Positions 41,133-45,777 of a stretch of DNA of 45,777 bases are shown here, one piece after another. Position numbers and translations under genes: made by a program. This DNA comes from Gemmatimonadota bacterium. Its GTDB lineage: Bacteria > Latescibacterota > UBA2968 > UBA8231. The DNA is taken from assembly GCA_018673255.1 (NCBI GenBank), contig JABHDC010000146.1:1-45777 (forward strand), written 5' to 3'. Numbering within the stretch: position 1 is the stretch's first letter; every line of letters begins with the position of its first letter. The notes under the pieces were generated by a model. It searched no databases. It was not told the origin of the DNA and saw only the letters and a list, made by a program, of their open reading frames with translations.

Positions 41133-42952
41133 TCACCATCTTCACCGCACGTCCATCGGCTCGACTGATCCTGCCCATCGCCCTGCTCTTCCTCAGCCTG
41201 GCATGCGGTGAAGACAAGACGGCTGGTCCCGAAGCGACCGGTTCGCTCGTTATCGTCGCCGGCTTCGCCGAGTGGGCCACACTTGAGGATCAGAGCGCGA
41301 TCTCACAGATGGTTTTCACAGTATCCAGAGAGGGTCAGACGATCACCACGCGCCCCCTCCAGTTTGAGGGCCGGCGTTGGTCCGCAGAGCTGGAATTACC
41401 AGTCGGCAGGATTGATGTCCGTGTGGAGGCCTTTGTCGGTGATGTGATGACGCGACACGCCACAGTGAATGTGGAGGTCCAGCGAGCACTGTCACGCGAA
41501 GTCGTCGTTCGCTTGGCGTGGGTCGTACCCGAGCGGCTCCAAGTCCGCGCGCCCGATGGTATCTATACAGCGCCACCTGTTGTTGAGATTTCCTGGCAGT
41601 TCAGTGACAACGATCACTGGCGTGGATTCGTCGTGGCTCGACGCGAAGTAGGTGAAGGAGAATTCGCTGCGCTCCCGCTCGGCGCGAGTCCAGATTCGGT
41701 GACGATCTCCTCCCGTACCTACTACGACTCGACCGTCGTCTACCCACGAGCGTACGAATACAGAGTTGCGGCGATGGATACCAGTGGCGTACTCGGCGAT
41801 TGGTCTGAGACCATCGCCGTTGAGATCAGTGTCCAGGCCACGGAGTTACCACCTCCGCCACCACCACCGCCTGGTCGGCTCGATCACGTTCGGATTCTTA
41901 CGCCATCCGACGATCTCGACCTCTCAGCGATATCGAGTGAGATCGCCTCGGGTTCATGGCTGGCTATCCAGAAAGACGACGTGGTGACCGTCATGCGACC
42001 TGACGGTAGCGATGCCAGCTACGCAGGCGACGGCTCCATGCAGGCTTGGTCACCGGATTCATCACGATTGGCGATTAAGCAAGGTCGTAGTGCCTACTAC
42101 TACGAAGCCACCACTGGACAAACCGTTCACTTGTTTGACGACGGGTTCTTTAGGGCGTGGTCACCGGATGGAGCACAAGTGGCCTTCTTGCGGAACAGCC
42201 AGACCGCCTGGGTTCATGATCTCGCGACGTCGACGAGCACACAGATCGCCCTCGGAGAACCATTGGGATGGTCACCAGATGGCAATTGGCTCTGCACTTT
42301 TTGGTATGAAGATCCGAACAGTCATGCGCACATCTCTTTGCTCCCAACGTCTGGCGGCGAACCCGTGCCGAAGGGCCGCGGACGACCCCTGTCGTTCTCA
42401 CCGGACGGCAGATGGCTCATGTACTATGGTGGGTGGCACTTCACCGGCTGGCATTACCGCATCGTTTCGGTAGCCGGGGAGGAGGATAGACTGCTGGCCA
42501 CGTCATATGACGCGACAATGGCTGATTGGGCCCCGGACAGCAGACAATTCGTTTGCGCTGCGCCCGGCTGGCGGGACATCAGTCACGTCACAATCGATGG
42601 CGAGGAACTACCTCTGGCGTCAGGAGGCGGGGGCACTGCCTCATGGTCACCATCCGGTGATCTGATCTCCTTCTCTCTGCCAGATGATTGGGACCTGAAA
42701 CACGAGGCAATTTTCATCCACACCATTCGTCCCGACGGCACCGATGAAGTGCGAGTCAGCCAGACGGTCAGTCCGGGGGCAATGTACCGCACCCATGACT
42801 GGTCTCCCGATGGACAGTTCATTGTGACATCAGTGCCCGATGACTCGCCGGCGGGCGCCAGCCTGTATCTGATCTCGCCGGAGACGGGGGCACGGGCAAG
42901 GATTGGCGAATGGGGCAGCAAGGTCCTTTGGTCGCCAGTGGGAGAGTGGTGA
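41129..42952 (+). CDS. Lipoprotein 2: N-terminal beta modules plus propeller
   Basis: 607 residues. The lipobox is LAC in ALLFLSLACGED. Residues 35-135 are a beta domain (GSLVIVAGFAEWATLEDQSAISQM). A fibronectin type III-like module covers about 145-240 (VVEISWQFSDNDHWRGFVVARRE, then YEYRVAAMDTSGVLGDWSE). A linker of eight consecutive prolines lies near residue 245. The TolB/WD40-like propeller follows (about 265-607), with SWLAIQKDDVVTVMRPDGSD and blades QAWSPDSSRLAI, RAWSPDGAQVAF and SFSPDGRWLMY. No transporter or enzyme motif is visible. It is coupled to the gene before it by an ATGA overlap. The third paralogue begins 98 bases after its stop. Confidence 0.85.
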   Translation: MITIFTARPSARLILPIALLFLSLACGEDKTAGPEATGSLVIVAGFAEWATLEDQSAISQMVFTVSREGQTITTRPLQFEGRRWSAELELPVGRIDVRVEAFVGDVMTRHATVNVEVQRALSREVVVRLAWVVPERLQVRAPDGIYTAPPVVEISWQFSDNDHWRGFVVARREVGEGEFAALPLGASPDSVTISSRTYYDSTVVYPRAYEYRVAAMDTSGVLGDWSETIAVEISVQATELPPPPPPPPGRLDHVRILTPSDDLDLSAISSEIASGSWLAIQKDDVVTVMRPDGSDASYAGDGSMQAWSPDSSRLAIKQGRSAYYYEATTGQTVHLFDDGFFRAWSPDGAQVAFLRNSQTAWVHDLATSTSTQIALGEPLGWSPDGNWLCTFWYEDPNSHAHISLLPTSGGEPVPKGRGRPLSFSPDGRWLMYYGGWHFTGWHYRIVSVAGEEDRLLATSYDATMADWAPDSRQFVCAAPGWRDISHVTIDGEELPLASGGGGTASWSPSGDLISFSLPDDWDLKHEAIFIHTIRPDGTDEVRVSQTVSPGAMYRTHDWSPDGQFIVTSVPDDSPAGASLYLISPETGARARIGEWGSKVLWSPVGEW

Positions 42953-43050
42953 TCGCTACCCCTCTCTGCTGCCGATGTAGTTGTCCGCACGCAGTTCGTG
43001 CGCAATGCAGGCAACCTGCCACTTTCAGCTCAATTTGGGAGCATTGCCGT

Positions 43051-44808
43051 ATGGCTGCGCTCTTGCGAGTCCTTGTCATTTCCTGTTTCACACTACTGTC
43101 ATGCAGTAGCGACTCATCTCCGTTAGCCCCGAGTCCGGGCTCGCTGACAATCCTCGCTGGTTTCGAAGAGACGGCCACGATTGAGATCCAGAACTCTTTC
43201 AGCCGAATCTCTGGAGTGGTGGTTGGTAAGGACTCGACCTATGACATCGGCGGCCTCGAAAAGCGGGAGCACCGGTGGGTCGGCGAGACCTCAGTTCCAG
43301 CCGGATCCTATGAGGTCATCCTCGAGGCATTCATCGGTACCCTTCGCACGAGAATCGGCGCGACCCACATCGACATTACGTCGAGCTATCTGCAGGAGGT
43401 GGTCGTTCCTCTGAGGTGGGTGGTACCAGAGCGCTTCCGCGTATCGAGCCGGCAGTCGGTTCCACACGAATCCAGTCAGAGAGCAGACCTGACATGGCAA
43501 TTCAGCGACCTGGATCGCTGGGCGGGAATCGAGATCGAGCGGCGGGAGGCAGGCGGCGTGTTTACACGGGTCACGCTGGCGCTCATCGAGCTGGAGACGA
43601 AGTCATTTCGTGACTCTACTGTGACCCCCGGCACGACGTATGAGTATCGGATCGCCGCAGTAGATTCGATCGGTGCTCTCGGCGACTGGTCTCAAGTCAT
43701 TAGCATCGATGTAGGGATCATCTCGGATCCTCCCCCAGGTCGACTGGACAACGTCGTTGTTCTGCAGCCTCGCGATGATCTGGACCTGGCAACCCTCTCC
43801 GGCGAAGTGTATGACACCTGGCTGGCAATCCAACGACAGGATGGCGTGTACCTCGTGCGACCCGACGGAACAGGGCTGCGGCGGGCCGGCGATGGCCGGG
43901 TGATTGGCTGGTCACCGACCGGAGAGCTTCTGGCCATTCAGGATGGCACTTCAGGCTATGCGGTCTCGGCGTCCACCGACCGTATACATCCTCTCTATGA
44001 CAGTGGTCGGTTCTCGAGTTGGTCACCGTATGGGATGCAGATCCTGCATCACGACTGGAAAATAACCTCCACCGACTTTGGTAGCGTCTGGTTGGTTGAT
44101 GTCGAGAGCGGTGAAACAACGCGACTCGCCGAAGGCACACCCGATCTCTGGTCACCTGACGGACGCTGGATCGTCCACCACACGGATCCACTCCGCGGCC
44201 AGTCGGTCGACGCCCCTTCGCACACATTCTTCTATGACATGGAGACTGGCGAGTCGACCCTCCGGTTCAAGGGGTCCGTTCACTCATTCTCCCCCGATGG
44301 ACAGTGGCTTCTCTATCTCGGTGGCGGCGATGGCTGGTTTCGCTATCAGCTGCTCGACATGGAGACCGGCCAGGCCACGTTCCTCGGACTGAGCCAACAG
44401 TTCACGGCGACGTGGTCGCCTGATAGCCAGTCCATCGTGGCAAGTTTCCCCCACTGGGTGAGAATCGTTGTATTCGGTGTCGATGGGTCATCGACGCCCC
44501 TCGCAGAAGGAAGCCCAGAGTTCGCCTGGTCTCCAAGAGGTGATCGTATCGCCTTCGTTCTGCGAGAAGACCAGTTCGGCGACAACGAGCTTCCCCCCTT
44601 CGTGCATACGATCCTGCCGGATGGCACCGACGAGCGGCGTGTTTCCGGCATCATCGAGACGCTTGTGGGGTGGTCTCCCGACGGATCGCTGCTCGCTGTG
44701 ACCGCCGTGGACAGTGCCACCGGTAAGAGCACTGTCTATCTGGTGGATCCTGAGAGTGGCAGCCGTGCAAGAGTTGCCGCCGGCGACAGGGCATACTGGT
44801 CGCCCTGA
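43051..44808 (+). CDS. Lipoprotein 3: N-terminal beta modules plus propeller
   Basis: 585 residues from the ATG at 43051, chosen because a lipoprotein signal begins there (MAALLRVLVISCFTLLSCSSDSS, lipobox LLSC) and GGGAG lies 9 bases upstream; the frame is open back to 42910. The architecture copies gene 2: a beta domain (GSLTILAGFEETATIEIQNSF), a fibronectin-like module (LTWQFSDLDRWAGIEIERRE, then YEYRIAAVDSIGALGDWSQ) and a propeller starting TWLAIQRQDGVYLVRPDGTG. The short PPPGRLDNV linker replaces the long proline run of gene 2. It is probably a surface or periplasmic binding protein. Divergence among the three copies is considerable, so the duplications are not recent. Confidence 0.85.
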   Translation: MAALLRVLVISCFTLLSCSSDSSPLAPSPGSLTILAGFEETATIEIQNSFSRISGVVVGKDSTYDIGGLEKREHRWVGETSVPAGSYEVILEAFIGTLRTRIGATHIDITSSYLQEVVVPLRWVVPERFRVSSRQSVPHESSQRADLTWQFSDLDRWAGIEIERREAGGVFTRVTLALIELETKSFRDSTVTPGTTYEYRIAAVDSIGALGDWSQVISIDVGIISDPPPGRLDNVVVLQPRDDLDLATLSGEVYDTWLAIQRQDGVYLVRPDGTGLRRAGDGRVIGWSPTGELLAIQDGTSGYAVSASTDRIHPLYDSGRFSSWSPYGMQILHHDWKITSTDFGSVWLVDVESGETTRLAEGTPDLWSPDGRWIVHHTDPLRGQSVDAPSHTFFYDMETGESTLRFKGSVHSFSPDGQWLLYLGGGDGWFRYQLLDMETGQATFLGLSQQFTATWSPDSQSIVASFPHWVRIVVFGVDGSSTPLAEGSPEFAWSPRGDRIAFVLREDQFGDNELPPFVHTILPDGTDERRVSGIIETLVGWSPDGSLLAVTAVDSATGKSTVYLVDPESGSRARVAAGDRAYWSP

Positions 44809-45128
44809 TAGAGTAATGCTGTCGGAGTTTGAGTCCGGCGGCACGCTGCGGGCTCTCCCAAATCAGAAGGTCATGGGTTCGACGGGCAGACCTGTCCTGT
44901 CTTTCCGAACCGAACCTGAGAACTTGGCCATCGAGATCCACCACTCTCATCTCCTGGGCATGCCCGAAGTTGGTTGGCGGCGGGAGGATGCTGGCACCTC
45001 TCTCCGGCGAAGGCGGTATTCGGACCCTTGTGGATCACGACGAAGGTGTCAGCAGCGCAGCTGTATCGGAACTGTGTGCAGCAAGGGGATCCCGCACAGG
45101 CTCGTCGTCGTCCCCTCGCTCTACCTGA
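44809..45128. other. Intergenic region between convergent genes, with tRNA-like fragment
   Basis: This 320-base stretch holds no open frame I would support. Its one notable piece is 44855-44883, which reads like positions 32-60 of a tRNA and is listed separately. No terminator hairpin with a T-tract is visible for either of the two flanking genes, which converge here. Confidence 0.55.
44855..44883 (+). other. tRNA-Gly(CCC)-like 3'-half fragment, possible attachment-site relic
   Basis: The order is CTCCCAA (a 7-base anticodon loop with CCC at 44857-44859), ATCAG (3' anticodon stem), a 5-base variable loop, CATGG (5' T-stem) and GTTCGAC (T-loop). The 5' anticodon stem (expected CTGAT), the 3' T-stem (expected CCATG) and the acceptor are missing. 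It is not a working tRNA. Fragments of this extent are typical of tRNA-targeted integration crossovers, but no integrase is in the window and chance resemblance cannot be excluded. Confidence 0.35.
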
Positions 45129-45777
45129 CTATATCCCCTCCTTGCGACTTCGCACCGACCCGGGCACGACCTCAAACGCGTAGATCGTCGCGCGGTCAAG
45201 GTGGAGCTCAATCTTGGTCAGGCCATCCGGTCCAGGTTGGATCATCGTGCCGTCTCGCCAAGCCAGTGGTGATGCGAAGCTGTCGCCGGTCAGGGCTACC
45301 GAATCGTCCAGAGATCGCCCCTTCGGCGCGGGCAGGTCGGGGCTGATGGCGGGCATCTCGGCGCGGACGGACCCACCGGTCTCACACTCGTAGTTGAGCC
45401 TGATCTCGCAGGGGGCATCCACACGGATGTAGAACGGGACGGTGCCCACCGGATCGCTTCTGAGCCCGAACAGCCGCCACTTGGGCCAGCTGGCAAAGCC
45501 GATTCTGCCGTTCCCCTCGTCGATCAGAGTCTGCAGATTCCCTTCGTTGAGGGAGTTGTCGCGGTCCAGATACCATGCGTGGGAGCGCGTCGTTGCGGAG
45601 AAGTAGAGGCGCTGCTCATCGCCCACCTCTACCGGATACGAGGCGGTGTACACACCGCCGCCTCCCCATGGCACGTCGGCATGGTTGATGAAGTCGGGCC
45701 GACCGGGCATGTGCTGCCAGCAGTCGCCGGATCTGTTCTGATAGGCGAGCGTGACGTCCACGTTGCCGAAGGTCGCC
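45129..45777 (-). CDS. C-terminal part of a glycoside-hydrolase-like protein (partial)
   Basis: The frame runs off the right edge: codons for ATFGN precede an internal GTG at 45761, so 216 residues are visible and the N-terminus is outside. The visible part includes LYFSATTRSHAWYLDRDNS, FASWPKWRLFGLRSDPVGTVPFYIRV and CEIRLNYECETGGSVRAEM, then LTGDSFASPLAWRDG and IELHLDRATIYAFEV. This is the pattern of the terminal beta-sandwich found after five-bladed-propeller glycoside hydrolases and sialidase-like proteins in FCB/PVC-type bacteria. The catalytic domain is not in view, so substrate and mechanism are unknown. It converges on the lipoprotein cluster. Confidence 0.75.
   Translation of the reverse strand, partial: ATFGNVDVTLAYQNRSGDCWQHMPGRPDFINHADVPWGGGGVYTASYPVEVGDEQRLYFSATTRSHAWYLDRDNSLNEGNLQTLIDEGNGRIGFASWPKWRLFGLRSDPVGTVPFYIRVDAPCEIRLNYECETGGSVRAEMPAISPDLPAPKGRSLDDSVALTGDSFASPLAWRDGTMIQPGPDGLTKIELHLDRATIYAFEVVPGSVRSRKEGI

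Noticed and set aside
44855..44883. Complete tRNA gene
   Set aside because: Acceptor stem, D-arm and the partner strands of both the anticodon and T stems are missing.

Overview
The window (45.8 kb, GC-rich, densely packed genes on both strands, no complete RNA gene, no insertion sequence, no CRISPR array) reads as chromosomal DNA of a diderm, probably uncultured bacterium. A TonB-dependent receptor, SPII lipoproteins, MacB/FtsX-type export and a sigma-54 activator point to an outer-membrane-bearing cell. Repeated phytanoyl-CoA-type dioxygenases, amidohydrolases, an M55 aminopeptidase, a Gfo/Idh/MocA oxidoreductase and M14 peptidases recall the degradative repertoire of FCB-type or Latescibacterota/Poribacteria-like lineages. 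That placement is an inference from gene content only.

Layout. 1-5577 (+): end of an unknown gene, then an ABC export operon (secreted SH3-like protein, ATPase, two tandem membrane-fusion proteins separated by an 18-codon mini-ORF, MacB-type permease). 5625-11644: a metallophosphoesterase (-), a Gfo/Idh/MocA oxidoreductase (+), then on the minus strand an M55 D-aminopeptidase, an intact amidohydrolase with an apparent CTG start, an overlapping amidohydrolase that has lost its metal ligands, and upstream of these two SIMPL proteins. 11758-12960 (+): membrane metallophosphoesterase.

13029-22690 is the most interesting region. Six minus-strand genes with gaps or overlaps of about 4-11 bp encode a NicO/HupE-like metal transporter, a membrane-tethered OmpR-type winged-helix regulator, a CHAD-SMP30 fusion protein, a sensor kinase, an NtrC-type response regulator and a secreted coiled-coil protein. 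They face a divergent TonB-dependent receptor gene, and between them lies an array of eight direct repeats of a CTGTGAC-like motif with alternating 12/11-bp spacing, as expected for an OmpR-family operator. I propose a metal or metal-complex uptake and sensing system linked to polyphosphate binding (CHAD).

22682-28864 (-): a five-gene catabolic operon (M14 peptidase, a degenerate M14 paralogue, enolase-superfamily enzyme, PhyH dioxygenase, class V aminotransferase). 29224-31520 (+) is a small accessory island: a DUF1016-SNase fusion, three 51-52-bp operator-like repeats, a frameshifted gene and a VapBC toxin-antitoxin pair. 31546-34858: an unrecognised protein, a GNAT with a fresh 24-bp duplication, and a P-loop kinase plus PhyH dioxygenase pair (-). 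35068-45777: a HEAT/CBM9-like lipoprotein, a large FtsX permease without an ATPase, a GNAT coupled to an internally deleted APH-type kinase, three tandem paralogous beta-propeller lipoproteins, a tRNA-like fragment, and the end of a glycoside-hydrolase-like gene running off the window.
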